Shown here piece by piece: positions 1 through 12,604 of a stretch of DNA of 64,000 bases. The stretch spans positions 47,756,080 to 47,820,079 of the forward strand of contig CM075773.1 of the NCBI GenBank assembly GCA_037974665.1. The letters run 5' to 3'. The position numbers were made by a program, and so were the translations under genes. How positions within the stretch are numbered: position 1 is the stretch's first letter; every line of letters begins with the position of its first letter. The stretch is from Ehretia macrophylla. Taxonomy: Eukaryota > Streptophyta > Magnoliopsida > Boraginales > Ehretiaceae. A model generated the notes under the pieces. It worked only from the letters and a program-made list of their open reading frames with translations, was not told the DNA's origin and did not search any database.

Positions 1-611
1 CGAAAATCTAAGCTATTATACACTACCAATTAGATTGCCAAAACCATAGGTCATTGAAACCCAATTTTTAATTCATTTGCAGCCAAATTGAAACCCTAAG
101 TCTATGCATTTTTCATTAATTTCATTTGCTAGTGCCATAAAATTGAAGAAAAGTTGAAGTTTTTGCAACCAATGTGAATGAAGTAAATTTACAGCCACTT
201 ATTTATTACCATCGCGATTTTGCACCGAGAAGAAGATATGCAGCAAGAAGACGATTTCGCCGGTGTGTAGAGTTGCATCCACTTTATCAATTTTACAGCG
301 AGAAGAAAAGTTGCAGTGATAAGTTGAAGTCTTTGGAACAATGTTAGGGTTATCGGGTTTGGTAATAGAATCGGGGATTTTAGTATTATGTAGTCAATAG
401 CTTGCAAAAAGACAATTTTGCCCCCAAAAGACGATAATGCCCTTGCAAAAAATGGTCATGTATAGTGCATGTGACTAAACTGTTAGTATTTTGACGGAAG
501 GACTGACGGTGGCACAAGTTGGAAAGATGAAGGACTGACATATAGTCGTTTGAAAGATGAAAGACTAACTAGACAATAGTGAAAAAGATAAGGGACCTAA
601 TAGGTCATTTA
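1..611. repeat. Unclassified element end (MULE-like?)
   Basis: No credible gene is seen. The stretch ends near 611 with a terminus reading GGTCATTTACCCTT. In reverse complement this begins AAGGGTAAATGACC, much like the AGGGTAAATGGCA terminus of the MULE-like element at 32070. That similarity suggests the right end of a related element whose left end lies outside the window. The matching end and target duplication cannot be seen, so the call is tentative. Confidence 0.3.
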
Positions 612-714
612 CCCTTAAAATAAATATAGAAAAATATTGTATATAATGTATGTAGATGTATGTATACATATGTATACAGATAGATACATATACATAAACT
701 TATATATGTATATG

Positions 715-905
715 TATGGGATATATCTGGGGGTTGACAGATCCGATGGGGTGGTGATTCGCAGGGGTGGGGGTGGTACTTTGCGGAGGTGGTGGTGGTG
801 ATAGATCTGGGGTTGGTTCTTCGTGGGGGTAGTGGTGGTGACAGATCTGGGGGTGGTTCTTCGCGGGAAGGGGGGCGGTAGGAGGGGGGAGAGGAGGGGT
901 GAGAT
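715..905. repeat. G-rich minisatellite-like tract
   Basis: Imperfect tandem units of about 50 bases are built around ACAGATCTGGGGGTGG and TTCTTCGCGGG, with long GGTGGTGG runs. The strand is extremely G-rich inside AT-rich DNA. The open frame on the opposite strand is a proline-rich translation of this repeat and is not credible as a gene. Similar G/T-rich sequence lies inside the MULE at 32070-33178. Confidence 0.6.
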
Positions 906-1207
906 GTTTACTGGTGAAGGGGAGGGGGTTTAATTTGTTGAAAATGCACATCTAATAGAAAATTAAATTTATGTACTATTTAATTAATACTTTAATTATA
1001 AATTTAGGATAAATTGTTAATAAAAATTTAATTATTAATTATTTATATTAACTTAAATAATTAATTTAAAATAAATTATTTATCAAGTAAATAAAATTGT
1101 TTATATTGTGATTATACGTTAGATTAAAATAAATTATTTATCAAGTAAAAAAAAGACATTATTTCCAAAAATTTTAAAAAAAATCCAAAATGAAAAAAAA
1201 AATCCTA
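906..1207. other. AT-rich spacer
   Basis: Very AT-rich sequence rich in AATTAATTTAAA-like words. It contains a short direct repeat (AAAATAAATTATTTATCAAG near 1069 and again near 1128). No gene or element boundary was recognised. Confidence 0.5.
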
Positions 1208-1616
1208 ATGGAGACGGGCACGTTTGCCTTATCCAATTTGGAGACGGGCTAGGCTCTTGTCTCCAAAGTTGGAGGTTCATCTCCCGTCCCCAACTTTGGA
1301 GACGTGCACATTTGTCGTCTTCAATTTAGAGACGGGCTAGGCTCTCATTTGGAGATGGCAAACATGCCCATCTCCAATGGAAATGGGGATCAATCCCCTC
1401 TCCTAAGTTGGAGACGGGGTTCATCTCCCGTCTCCAACTTTGGAGAGGGCATTGATCCCCGTTTCCATTGGAGACGGGCACGTTTGCCGTCTCCAATTTG
1501 GAGATGGGCTAGGCTTCCGTCTCCAAAGTTAGAGATGGGGTTTATCTCCCGACTCCAACTTTGGAGATGGGATTGATCCCCGTCTCCATTGGAGACAGAC
1601 TAGGCCTCCCATCTCC
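1208..1616. repeat. GGAGACGG/CCGTCTCC palindromic module array
   Basis: Repeated modules consist of GGAGACGGG or GGAGATGGG, a variable core of about 6-10 bases, then CCCGTCTCC. Each module is a small inverted repeat. Cores include CACGTTTG, CTAGGCT, GTTCATCT and ATTGATCC, and several recur. The same GGAGACGG word fills the subterminal regions of the complete CACTA element at 34446-45666. In En/Spm elements subterminal repeats are binding sites for the TNPA protein, so this array is most simply the subterminal zone of an older CACTA element. Confidence 0.75.
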
Positions 1617-1754
1617 AATACGAAGAATGTAGAAAATTATAATTTATTATTTTTAAAAATTAAAACTATGAAAATTATAATAATAATAATACAAAAAATT
1701 GTATATTTAAAGTTATTAAATTTAATCTTAGTAATTAAATAAAAAAACTTTTTC

Positions 1755-2042
1755 ACCAAATTTTTTTTACCGTTTCCGAGCTGTCACCAAATTGGTGATG
1801 GTCTAGCTAGGCCATCACCAATTTAGTGACGGTCTATTTTGGTCGTCACCAAATTGGAGACGGCGAAGAATGCTGTCACTGTTGGTGACAATTTGGTGAC
1901 GGTTTTTCCCGTATAACACTATGTCGTCACTGTCCTGTCATAAAATTCGCATCAACTTTTCCCTTCACCAAGCCGTCGCCATATTGGTGAAGGGATGTCG
2001 ACGACCTGTCATAAAATTCAGTTTTTTTTTATAGTTAAAACA
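1755..2042. repeat. Second palindromic array and possible decayed CACTA end
   Basis: Palindromic GTCACCAAATTGGTGA-type units alternate with CCGTCACC/GGTGACGG words. The tract ends at a T-run followed by ATAGTT, which resembles the canonical CACTA right end (T-run then GTAGTG) with two substitutions. If correct, this is the right terminus of the element whose subterminal array lies at 1208-1616. No matching left CACTA end or 3-bp duplication could be assigned. Confidence 0.4.
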
Positions 2043-2256
2043 TGAATGTTGGGAAAGTTGAAAATGTTACAACCTTTTACTTTTCCAGATTCTCACAGAA
2101 AACTTTTGATTCTTTAAAGTTCATTTCTTCATTTAAAAAATATGATCTTTTATAATTAACTAAATAAATGAATTTTTTTCCCCTAACCTTCTGCTAATTA
2201 TAAATAAATCCATCTGCATGCTTATCATCTTTCTTCTTCATAGTTGAGAGCTCTAT

Positions 2257-2376
2257 ATGGCAGAGGCTACAAGAACAAGCCATTTTCTTTACCACTTCGG
2301 AGAGAACTTCTATGGGCTACACTGTCTCGTGTTTATTTTTCCTCCATTGTGCCAAATATTCATCCATAGTCATTAA
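2257..2376 (+). pseudogene. 5' fragment of the four-TM gene family (copy A)
   Basis: The ATG is followed by about 20 codons (reading MAEATRTSHFLYHFGEN) that match the start of the intact gene at 52127 (MAETRINHFVHQLTREH). Similarity then stops, and the frame closes at TAA 2374-2376 after 39 residues. The short upstream stretch with CATCTTTCTTCTTCATAG also resembles the other copies. It is a truncated, presumably dead copy. Confidence 0.6.
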
Positions 2377-2765
2377 TTCTGGCCATTAGATATATAAAAC
2401 GTTTGTCTTTTTCTATTAAGAATTTTGATGTTTCATTTTAAAGTTAATTGGTGTTAGGTGAAGTAATTCAAAATCTTATATATTAATTTTAAAAATTCGG
2501 TTATCTATGTTTAACAATTGGATTCTCCAACACTTCCTTTATGTGAGAACTATGATTGATTGGTCCTATAAGAGTTGCATACCAAAATCAAACTATTCTT
2601 CATTTTTTCAAAATTGACAATAATAGTACAAAATTAAAATAACTAGCACTCATGTGCAACAAAATGATAGAATTTTCACTATTTAAATATATGATTAGCG
2701 CATAGCAGATAATATTGCTTAGGACATGTCATGTTTATGTCTTGTATCTAAAGATGGAAAATATT
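2377..2765. other. Duplicated non-coding flank
   Basis: No gene seen. Words such as TTAATTGGTGTTAGGTG recur near 28618, 55410 and 55797. The GCATAGCAGATAAT and TTAGGACATG stretch at 2698-2728 recurs near 49780 and 14441. These are marks of local segmental duplication around the gene family. Confidence 0.5.
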
Positions 2766-2770
2766 CATAC

Positions 2771-5700
2771 TGTAGCGTCCCGATCCCTCACGAGACCGGG
2801 GTCCCAATCCCAAACCCAAGGCATGAAAATTTAGGGGAAACATACAGAGTCTCCCCTGTTTATAGGACAATCTGAAAACCTGCGAATAATAGAATACAAC
2901 TATAAAACTATAATCCAACATTCTCCGTTCATTAGACACATAATCATGCAAAATACTTAAGCAACATAGTAGACTATAAGTTATTACATCCCAACTACAA
3001 CTACCCAGCTATATAAGGGTTGAATTGGTATTATAATCTTCCATACCACATAAATACATACAAGACCACGCAAGGTCTCAAAATAGAACTTATACAAAAG
3101 TATCATATTCTTCATATGCACATCTGAATAAGTCAACCTCACAAGAAAGCATTCAAGGGACAAACTCAAGAAGTATTTCTTCTTCTTCAACAACTAGCTG
3201 GGGCCCAACCTTAGCTTCTCTTGAAACATGTTAAATGAGGAGTGAGCAACAATGTTGCCCAGCGAGGAAGGTGATGCAACATACCGGGACATGCAATATG
3301 ATATGCAAACACAGGAAGTCATATATATATAACATAAAACAACAATATTAAATAGCAAGTGATTAACCACATTAAAAAGGATACGGTTCCACTTCAAGTC
3401 TTCAATCTCGAACCACGAGCCTCGAACTTCACGCAAGTGCCGGCAAACCCTTACTCCAACAAGTTGGGATACTCCGAATGTATCCCGATCCTACGACCCT
3501 TTCTCCTAAGGTAGATCCATGCCCAGCAGGTGAACCATGCCTTTGGGGTAGTGGAGTATGCCTCAGCGAGAAGGGAATAGGCACCATGGTAGTCGAGGGA
3601 GCACGGCAAGCCCGATGCCGCCCGTGTTTCCCGATGCCGCCATGTCCGAAAAGGTTGCGCAACCCCGAGACAAGATCACGAGAATCAAGAATATCAAAGA
3701 TCACATAAGAGGGACGACAAAGTAGGCCGCCCTCGCAATTAAACACAATTAACACGAGAAAACACAAGATAGCGAGTAAATAGTACATATAAACTATTTC
3801 GATTGCTAATCATACAATCTATAAACAATAAGATAAGTTAAGATGTACAAAAAAAAATGGAAGACTCCCTCACCTCCAGAAGCCACGAACTCTCCCAATC
3901 TTTTCCCCCGTGCTCAAAACTAATAATTCACACAGGATTCATAATTTAGTTCAACACAACACAACTATATACTTTATAACAAATAACAACATAACATTTG
4001 ATAATCATGCAAAGTCACATACAAGCAACCCGATAATCAATAGAACAACATGAAAAGTAGAATTCCAAGATATTTTCAACATTAGGCTTAATTTTGACAC
4101 TTATTCCCTTTTTTCCTTTGGCACAATCCGAAGCATATCTAGCATATAACTTTTTCCATTCCTCTAACAGAACCCTAACTTAATCAGTTCGGTTACCCAT
4201 CCTAATTATCTTCAAAGTTTCTGATTTTTATATATAAACGTAGCTCTTCGAGTTTAGATAACTTTAGCCTCAAACGGATCTTAATTCGGAGCTATATTTC
4301 TCAAGTTATAGCTATTTTCGTGTAACTGCACATTATTGTCGCGAGATTCAGGCTATAATTCAGAAATTATATGATCAGAGGGCTAAAACGTTAGAATTAG
4401 CCTTAGCCCTAGAAATCAACATTTGTTCTAAACTGCCTAATCTAGCTTCTAGATAAATTTTGTTAAGTTTCGAGCACGTTTAATAGGTCAAAAGAGCTTC
4501 AAAAGACAGGGGCAGTGGGCTGACCGAATATGCACTTCTTGTTCTACTTGATGTTTTCATGCACTAAACTAACTACAAGCAATATACTAGTATACAACGC
4601 ATTTCTATTCCTCTCTTAAAACTTTTAGCAAAAATGTAGCCTACATACAATTGAACAAATTACCTAGCATCCACTACAACATAATACATTAAGTAATTCC
4701 ACATGATAGCCAAACACGCAAGTAAAGTAATCCATTGAACAATTTAAGGCAAGTCATTCATTTAGCACCTAAACTACTCATATAACTCAAGAAACCACAT
4801 AAACACCCCTTATACACAAGAACACTACTCGGCCCCTTAGGTTCACCACACACAAACACACCACATTCACTTTATTTTGAGCAACTAATACGTGATCCTA
4901 GTCTCTACAACACATATAACTCAATAACCAAGCTAAAACTAAGCATTAAGGCTCTAACTTCATTTTTTCCCCTTTTTAATTCAATAAGGCAATACTAGTA
5001 ATGAATCAAGTTATCCAATCACATAGAAATATTCTATACCCATATTTGAGAGTAAAATAATCATAGATAAGCATATATAGTACATTATTTAACCTCAAGA
5101 AGTCAAAGAGCACAAAACAAATAAGTTTAACAGTTTCAACATCTTAGCAGTATCTCGACTTTGGATGCACAATTACCTAAGCAAACGACCTCCTATGAAA
5201 CTAATTTTTATGTGTATGGAAATCTCTTCAAAAGTAGATAACTCTAGAATCAAACAGAACTCAATTATGAGTTAAATTCATTAAGATATGACTAAAACAA
5301 CTCAAGTGCGCAAAGCTGTCCAGATTGGTCACGAATTCTGTCAGGTTTCGGTTTTTATTTTCTTAGAGGCACTAGATGGAGGAATTGGCCAACTTGACCT
5401 AAACAGAACTTGTTCTAAACTAGCTTATCTAGGTCCTGTAAAATTTTCATAATTTTCCAATTTATCTAACTAGGTCAAAAACTCCACGAAATTCAGGCAA
5501 GTAAAACTGTCCAGTTCCAGTCAACTACAAAACTTCACTGTTTTCAGCAATTACGAGCAAACAAACGATTTTTCTTCACAATTATTCCAACATGAAAGTT
5601 GTACCTCTCCAAGTCTAGATTAATATGTGATTTTTCCAGATTTTTCCCAAAATAATTAATTTTTCAAACAATACATAAAGTACAGCAGCTACAACAAAAT

Positions 5701-6345
5701 CTTGCAAACATATACATGTATAAACTTGTCTAATACAACAATTTCTTACTCAAAAACACATATATATGCAATGTAAGTTCTGAAATCAGTTTTTAAAAGA
5801 TTTCCCCTTACCTTACACATGCTAGGAACGCGAGCTAAGGCACGAAAATGCGAGAAAATCGGCTCGGGGTTGTTTATTTCTTCTTCTTCTCCTCTTTCTT
5901 CTTTTGATCAATTGGTGTGTGTTGTGTGTGGTCTGATATGTGTGTGTGTTGCAGTATTTTTGTGTGTGTGTGGGGTGTGTTGTGTGTGTTTTATGTTAGA
6001 TAAAAATATCTAGGTGGCTCCAAAGACCAAATTGCCCCCTTAACTAAGTGTATATTTCTAGATTGCCACCTTATAGTATTTTGACTAATCTAGTTAGCTA
6101 CTGTAGTGTAGTGTAATTATTTTATTGCCTACGATATGCCTACGATACTTAGAATATAAAAAAAATGCACGTGAATGTACACTAAATAAAACGAATACAC
6201 ATTTTCCAAGAAATATAAAAAGTAATGCTAATAATTATATGGTAACAATTAAGGTAACATGTAAGTGTAAGCAAATGATTAAAATAAGCATATTAATATA
6301 CGCAAGTAAATAAAATAACTATATGCTTAGGGTCGGGGTATTACA
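2771..6345. mobile_element. Solo-LTR-like insertion, 3.6 kb
   Basis: The element begins TGTAGCGTCCCGATCCC and ends GGTCGGGGTATTACA, so its ends are short imperfect inverted repeats of TG...CA type. It is flanked by an exact 5-bp target duplication, CATAC, at 2766-2770 and 6346-6350. A duplicated copy of the flanks near 14485-14505 reads continuously without the insertion. There is no coding sequence, primer site or second LTR inside, so a solo LTR left by recombination of a Gypsy-like element (Tekay/Del-like termini) fits best. It contains diverged internal repeats about 1 kb apart (compare 4430-4500 with 5410-5480) and a TG-repeat near 5911-5995. Reading frames inside are spurious. Confidence 0.75.
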
Positions 6346-6350
6346 CATAC

Positions 6351-7190
6351 AATTAGTTATTTTGGATTTTCATAGTCTTTTAGAGACTTGCAAACTTTTA
6401 GTAGTCTTCTAGAGACTTACAATTAGCTATTTTGGTTCTTTCATGCATGTTTACATCTTGTATCTTAATAGATATTTTTTCTTTCAACTCCTACATGATA
6501 TTTTGTTTTTTCAAGTTCTACGTACATAGCCTTCTTTTGTTTTATTTTTCAGACATGCATCACGTAAAAATAATCCTATATCTTTTCAATTTATTAATCA
6601 CGTGAAAAATGTTAACCCTTCTTGAATTCATCCGAAAAATATGAACATATATATAACGGCATACAGACACACGTATTTATCTAGATTAATGTTGAACTCC
6701 CAACAAGTAGGTCTTTTCTATATAAGATACATATATAATTGTGTGAGTCTACGTATATATGTGTACATATGTCTTAGTATACGTATATATGTGTACATAT
6801 GTGTTAGTATTTTTTTCTCTTTTGGTTTTAAAAAGGGCTAAAATTTGGCATGTGCCTAATGAATTGAAGATATTTAGGGGTTTTTTTGTATGTGGTGTTG
6901 TAAAAAAATAAACAATATCACATATATAGGAGTTGAAAAAAGTAAATAAATGCCACATAGGAGTTGGAAGAAAAAAAAAATGCCATATAGGATAAATAGT
7001 AATATTGTTAGTTTAAGGTGTGTAAAGTACCCTTTTTTATAAATATATGAGCTCTTCTATTAAATGTAAGTTAAGCTCTAAATTTTGTATTAAGCTAAGA
7101 GGAAGTTCTAAAATTACCTTTTTGTCACAAAAATAAAAAGAAATAAAATACCAATAGAACAAGGGTAAAAACAAATGCACAAAATTGACC
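6351..7190. other. Duplicated upstream-type sequence and low-complexity DNA
   Basis: 6351-6530 matches sequence at 14496-14580 that lies upstream of gene copy C (the ATTTTGG, CATGTTTACATCTTGTATCTTAAT words). At 6750-6808 the unit ACGTATATATGTGTACATATG is repeated twice in tandem. Nothing coding is supported. Confidence 0.4.
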
Positions 7191-7198
7191 CTTTTCTT

Positions 7199-7320
7199 CC
7201 TTTTTTTTTTTTTAATTCATGGGAAGCCTAAAGCCGTACAATATAACTAGCGAGATTTGAGCTCGCAACCGCTTATATATACAACAAGTAACCTTACCAC
7301 TAGACCAAATCCCTAGTGGC
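7199..7320 (-). mobile_element. tRNA-derived SINE
   Basis: On the minus strand a box A-like TGGTCTAGTGGTAAGG (7292-7307) is followed by a degenerate box B, GGTTGCGAGCTCAAATC (7254-7270), and a poly(A) tail seen as 14 T residues at 7200-7213. This order and spacing of RNA polymerase III promoter boxes, with a 3' A-tail, defines plant SINEs. A clear target duplication was not established. A more decayed relative may lie at 53873-53970. Confidence 0.55.
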
Positions 7321-8026
7321 TTCACCCCTTCCTTTTCAATACCAAGCACATCACCATTTTTTTGCCACTTAAAAATTGAATGATATATATATAATAAAGT
7401 CGAAAAACCATGAAAAGGACTCATACAAAGGTTATGCATAGTTCATATTCCACTGGCTTTTCTAAGAATCATGTATATCACTAGGGTTGGATTCTATTCT
7501 TTTTTTCTTTTGCTTGGTTGGATTCAAAAATTTTCAACAAGAGTTATGTAACGTACACTTCAATAATCATTTAAGTAATATATTATTTATAACTTAATTT
7601 TTTTAGCTAGAAACCTTGTAATTTAAAATTTTAGTTGATCATCAGTAGAGTTAAAATCCTCCCTACTCCCTACTAAATCCGCCTCATACACTAATAACAA
7701 CTAAACATATCTTGGTATGAGGATCCTTGAGAAAATATCTCCACTGCCAAAGTGGTGTTTGAGGGCTTGTAGCGTTTTTCTCGATCATTTAATATTTTAT
7801 TTTTTACAATGAGTTAAGCATGGTGTATAAAATGAAAAGCTTTTAAGTAGACACTACCAACAATATTATTGAGAAAATTTTACAACACGAGCATGTGACA
7901 TTTAGTGAAGAAAAATGGTTGTTCCAAACGAGCAGATCAATCTTGATAGTATAGGTGTTATTTGATGTGTGGGGCCAAATCAATCTATCTTATTGGAGCC
8001 TGGTGCTTGATTAATCTAAGTTGACA
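7321..8026. other. Non-coding, partly duplicated DNA
   Basis: No gene recognised. The words ATATCTCCACTGCCAAAGTGG near 7736 recur in diverged form near 46259 (ATATCTTCTACTAGCAAAGTGG), another trace of duplication. Confidence 0.35.
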
Positions 8027-8201
8027 TTTTTTTTGTTCTAGGCAAACAAAAGTATTTCCATTAATCTCAACATAATTACAAAAACCAGTCCTCAACAACC
8101 AAAATTCAACTAATCCTACACAGTATCCTGTTCTTTAAGCTATTTGTAAATTTTTTACATGTAAGAATTTTAAATCTAATCGACTGAAAGATACTAGCAA
8201 C

Positions 8202-10374
8202 TGTAATGCCCTGTATTTTTTTTTTTTGATTTGATTAAATTTTTCTCCTTAAAGTAAGATTTCAAACTTAGAATTTTTTATTCAATTATGCATACCTCAT
8301 ATTAAGTTGATAGCCAGATTTTGTGAAATTTTAAACCCCATCATATCAGATCATGCTAGCTAATTAAGTGGGTTAGTTATGAAATATAGTGTAAATGGTC
8401 AATCATTCAGCTAGAGTTTAGGGGATAACGACTAAATATACGAAATCCTACAAACAATATATTACCTAACTTTCCTAGGTCACAAGAGGACGTTTTCTGG
8501 GATAGAAAAAAATAATACTTTTCTCTCATTCTTCTTCCGTAAGCAGCAACCATTGTGGGAAAAAAATACAAAAAAAAAAAAAAAATGAGATATCAATTCT
8601 CAAATGAAGGCTTTAGCAACGTGGAGATCACTTGTAGCATCTATCAGGTTTCGATGCATTCAATACTTGGGATTTTGATGAGGCATTATCGGTATTAAGT
8701 AAGTAGAAGGACCCTACCTTTTTATATAATACCCTCTTGTATATTTAATTTATTTTTATGGTATATTATTGATTTATGTTGCAAAATAATTAAGATGGCT
8801 AAAATTATTGATTTATGTACTATGTTATAAATCTCTTATGTTTACTGCATTTTGAATACTCATGTCTTCGATTGATCTTTGTTCATTTGTAAACTATGAA
8901 TTATATTTGTTATTTGTAGGTTCTCACGTCCAATACTAATTATCATATTATACTAAACAAATGTATTTTACTCTACCAAAGATGATTGAACAAATTAAGG
9001 TATAATAGCCATACAAAAAAAAAAAATGCTTGCAATAGCACTATTAGACATCACTGTTCAAACAGTGACTTTGTTTGTTTTCTTCATGTAGTATTTTAAA
9101 TGTTATCTTTATTCTAAACTTTTCAGCATTTCTTAGAAATCCTTTCCATTATTATATTTAGTATTTCCAGAGTATTTCAATAGTGATTCAAAAGATGATT
9201 CAAGTCTTTTATTTACCCTATCAAATGCATTTTTACAAAATGTTTTCAGCTTCAACAGTAACTAAGTCATTATTATTATTTATTTATTTATAAAACGCTT
9301 TTAAAACGAATTTAGATATCTTTTGTGATGCATGTTATCTATTTGTGAGTGTATTGAAATGACTAAGTCTTACATTGTTTCAGAAAAATATAAGAATCAA
9401 AACTTGGGACCTAAAACTTTTAGCATATTTGTACCATAAGGTTATGAATGGTGTTTTTCTCTCAAACTGATACAAATTATGTATCATAATGAATGTGAAA
9501 CCCTGTGCTATAAGTTTTGAGGCCGTGTTTTTGGGCCCTTTATTGGTAGGGATCGTACACCATGTTTTGGGATAGTGCACTATCTTTTCGTCGGGACTCC
9601 CCAATTGCTTTTGGTGGTATGTGCGATAACAAACCACTTTTTGGGCTATGCTACTAGGAATGTAGCATCGGCCATCGTATAGTTGGATCCATTATTGGTA
9701 CTATAGGTTTCATTTTCGTTATGGCACAATTTTGGTTATTTATCATCTTTGTTTATTAGCATCGTTAACATTGTTATTGTATATGTGACTTATGCATTTT
9801 GCTACGTTTTTAAAACCTATGCCTTTCAACATTTATTTGCAAATATTTCTTTGTTATGTCTTATCGTCTATCACATTAAATATTATTTATTTTCATAAAG
9901 TACGGTCCCATGATATTTTCTTTGGGGGCCTTACTACTTATTGAGATTTTAATCTCACTTTGTCGTTTCGCCTTTTTCTTGAAAATTATACTTTTATCGA
10001 AGTTAGACGTATAAATACTTTGCTTGGGACTTTGGGGACTAGATGATCTTTCGTGGCACAAATCTCTTTAGCACCCTTGGAGTACTTAGATTCTAGTGAT
10101 TTAAGATTTATTTAATTTCAGTTCCCTCCATATTAATTTGGGAGTTTTTTTTCTATTGAGTTATGTAACCGTTGAAGTTATACTTTAATGGCATTTGGGG
10201 ACTTCAAAATTTCGTTTCTTTGTATTTTGGTAGATGCTCTGAGTTATTTCCCGCCTTACTTGTGATTTTAGTTTATTTTGTTGAGTGTCTTGCGGGCTTA
10301 GGAAGATTTAGTTTTTTCTAGGCACGCGACAGTCTCGCTCTTGGATTCATCGCAGCGAATTTGGGGGCGTGACA
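8202..10374. mobile_element. Solo-LTR-like insertion inside the LINE, 2.2 kb
   Basis: The ends are TGTAATGCCCTGTATTT on the left and GGGGGCGTGACA on the right, whose reverse complement TGTCACGCCCCC is similar to the left end. Flanking pentamers are GCAAC (8197-8201) and ACAAC (10375-10379), a 5-bp target duplication with one mismatch. Removing the insertion restores a continuous LINE translation. There are no coding domains inside. The termini resemble those of Tekay-type Gypsy LTRs, so a solo LTR is the preferred reading. Confidence 0.7.
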
Positions 10375-10385
10375 ACAACAATAGT

Positions 10386-12604
10386 TTATTCCGAGACAAA
10401 AACATTACGATAGATTCTGCTATTCCTTTCTTTCCACAACGCATAAATAATACCACAGAAGAGCAGTCTAGCAATAGTACTTTGGAGGTCTTTCCCTTTG
10501 CAAAATTTCATACTCCAAGCTTTAACATCTTCCCAAGAAGCCATTGATTCATTCACCAGCGCCATATCCAATCCCCAAGACCAAATTCTCTTACTCAGGT
10601 AACATGCAAGGAACAAACGATCTCTTTCTTCAATACCATTCCCACAAATAGAACATTTGCTATCACTGATAATACACTAAGCCATGAGTCTATCCTGTGT
10701 AGGTAACCTATAGAGAATAGCCAGCCAAGTGAGAAAATTGTTCTTAGGGATTCTTACCTTATTCCTCACAAGAAAGTGCCACCAGACTTCTTTGTATTTG
10801 GATCTTACAGCTTCTCATGCCGAGGTAGTGATGAACCGACCATTAGTGCAACGGGTCCATCTCCAAGAGTCTCTATGGTGCATGCTAGGAAGGAAGTCCA
10901 CTTGATCACCAATTTGTCTGAACAACGGCAAATCAGGCCAAACCCAGCTTCCATCAACAATAGCCTCCACAATGCAACCATACCTGCCAATTCTAGCATA
11001 TCATTCTTCATCAACCACATAATCAGACAAGTAGCCCCACGGGTGCCAAGGCTCGATCTAGAACAAGGTATTCGCCTCATCATCAATTTTCACCCTACAC
11101 AGTTGCTTTATTAACGGTCTCACTTTAAGTAATTTGCGCCACTGCCATGAGGCATTCACTCCTGGGTTATGCTCCCAAATGCTTGCACTTTTTAGGTAAT
11201 AGTTCTTTACCCAAGCTGACCACATGGAATCAGGATTGACAACCAAGTTCCAAAATTGTTTCATTAATGCCGCAGTGTTAGAATCCTTAATACTACGGAT
11301 TCCCAATCTACCTTCTTTGATACTTCTACAAACATGGTCCCAACTAACACAAGCTCCACGAGCCTTTTCATTTTTCCCTTTCGAAAGAAAGCCCGCAAAC
11401 CTTCTCTCCATCTCCTTAATAACACCACTTGGGATAGCCATCATGGAGGACCAGTAAGACTGAATGTGGAAAAGGACAACTTTCACCAATGTAAGCCTTT
11501 TTGTGAAGGACAGGAAGTTAGTTGTCCAATGATCAATGCGCCCATTGATTTTATCCAATAAAGGGCTGAAAGATCTGTTACTCAACCTACGAAGGGCTAA
11601 TGGGATGCCTAGATACGTAAAGGAGGGGGGGTTCCAACATTGAAGTTCAAAATAGACAACAACTCCTCTTTGAGATCATCCTTGCACCCTCCAAAGTAGA
11701 TAAGACTTTTCGAGGCATTGACATTAAAGCCTGAGAGCCTATTGAAATATCCCTAGAACATTTTTAACAGTCTCAAAGGACCCCTTCTCGGCTTTGCAGA
11801 AAATGAGCACATCGTCAGCGAAGCTTAAATTGTAATCCTCCCCTTTGCACACTTTGGATGAAATGAGAAGTCACTATTTCGTGCAGCTTTATCTAGTAGG
11901 CACGAAAAGACCTCCATGACGAGAACACAGAGGTACGGTAAGAGCGGGTCTCCCTGTCTAAGACCTTTTCCACCATCAAAATAGTCTTCAAGACTACCAT
12001 TAAGAGCGATTGAGAAGCTGGTATAAGAGATACAAGCATTGATCCAACTAATAAACCTTGGCGGGAAGTTTGTAGCTTCAAGAATCCTCACAACCAACCA
12101 CCAATTGACTGAATCATAAGCTTTTCTGATGTCGATTTTAATTGCACTACGAGGAGAACACTGCTTCCTATTATACCCACAAATAAGCTCTTGGCCCAGT
12201 AGGATGTTCGAGGCAATAGATCTTCTGGTAATAAAGGCAGTTTGTGACTTAGAGAATAATTTATCAAGGACTTTCTTAATCCTATTGGCCAATAACTTAG
12301 ATATGCATTTGTAAATCACATTGCAACAGGAAATAGGCCGATAATCCGCAACAGCAAAGGGATTTGAAACCTTAGGAACCAATGTAATAATTGTTGCGTT
12401 ACACTCTTTAAGCATATGACCATGCTAGAAGAAGGAATTAATACCTCGCACCATGTCACCACCTACCACCGACCAGGCTTTTTTATAGAAGAGTGCAGTG
12501 AAACCGTCCTCGGACCTAGACTCTTTTCTCCATTCATGGCAAAGATCGTGTCCTTTATCTCTTGGTCTGTGACCATCTCTTCAAGCCCAACTGCATCCAA
12601 GTGA
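10386..12604 (-). pseudogene. LINE ORF2 remnant (reverse transcriptase and zf-RVT)
   Basis: Read from 12604 downwards. First comes the conserved block around EIKDTIFAMNGEKS that precedes LINE RT. Next is the RT palm at 12415-11825, with PKVSNPFAVADYRPISCCNV, a DIRKAYDSVNW catalytic-aspartate motif and GLRQGDPLLPYL. A frameshift then precedes the FADD catalytic motif at 11811-11822. The thumb and connection follow at 11585-11058 (YLGIPLALRRLS, LLDKINGRIDHWT, SWDHVCRSIKEGRLGIR), and a zf-RVT-like segment at 10800-11100 and 10386-10616 (SKRIWSWGLDM, YALWKERNSRIYRN). Several stops and frameshifts show it is inactive. Confidence 0.85.

Noticed and set aside
22..40. CACTACCAAT near the window start as a CACTA terminus
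   Set aside because: The following sequence has no A-run or subterminal GAGACG/GTCACC motif, and no paired end was found.
1304..1576. A 90-residue frame over the palindromic array
   Set aside because: It is a translation of the repeat units. Repeated residues follow the DNA modules.
3429..3788. A 119-residue minus-strand frame (with opposing 76-residue frame)
   Set aside because: It lies inside the solo-LTR-like element, has no family motif, and frames on both strands arise from a locally GC-richer stretch.
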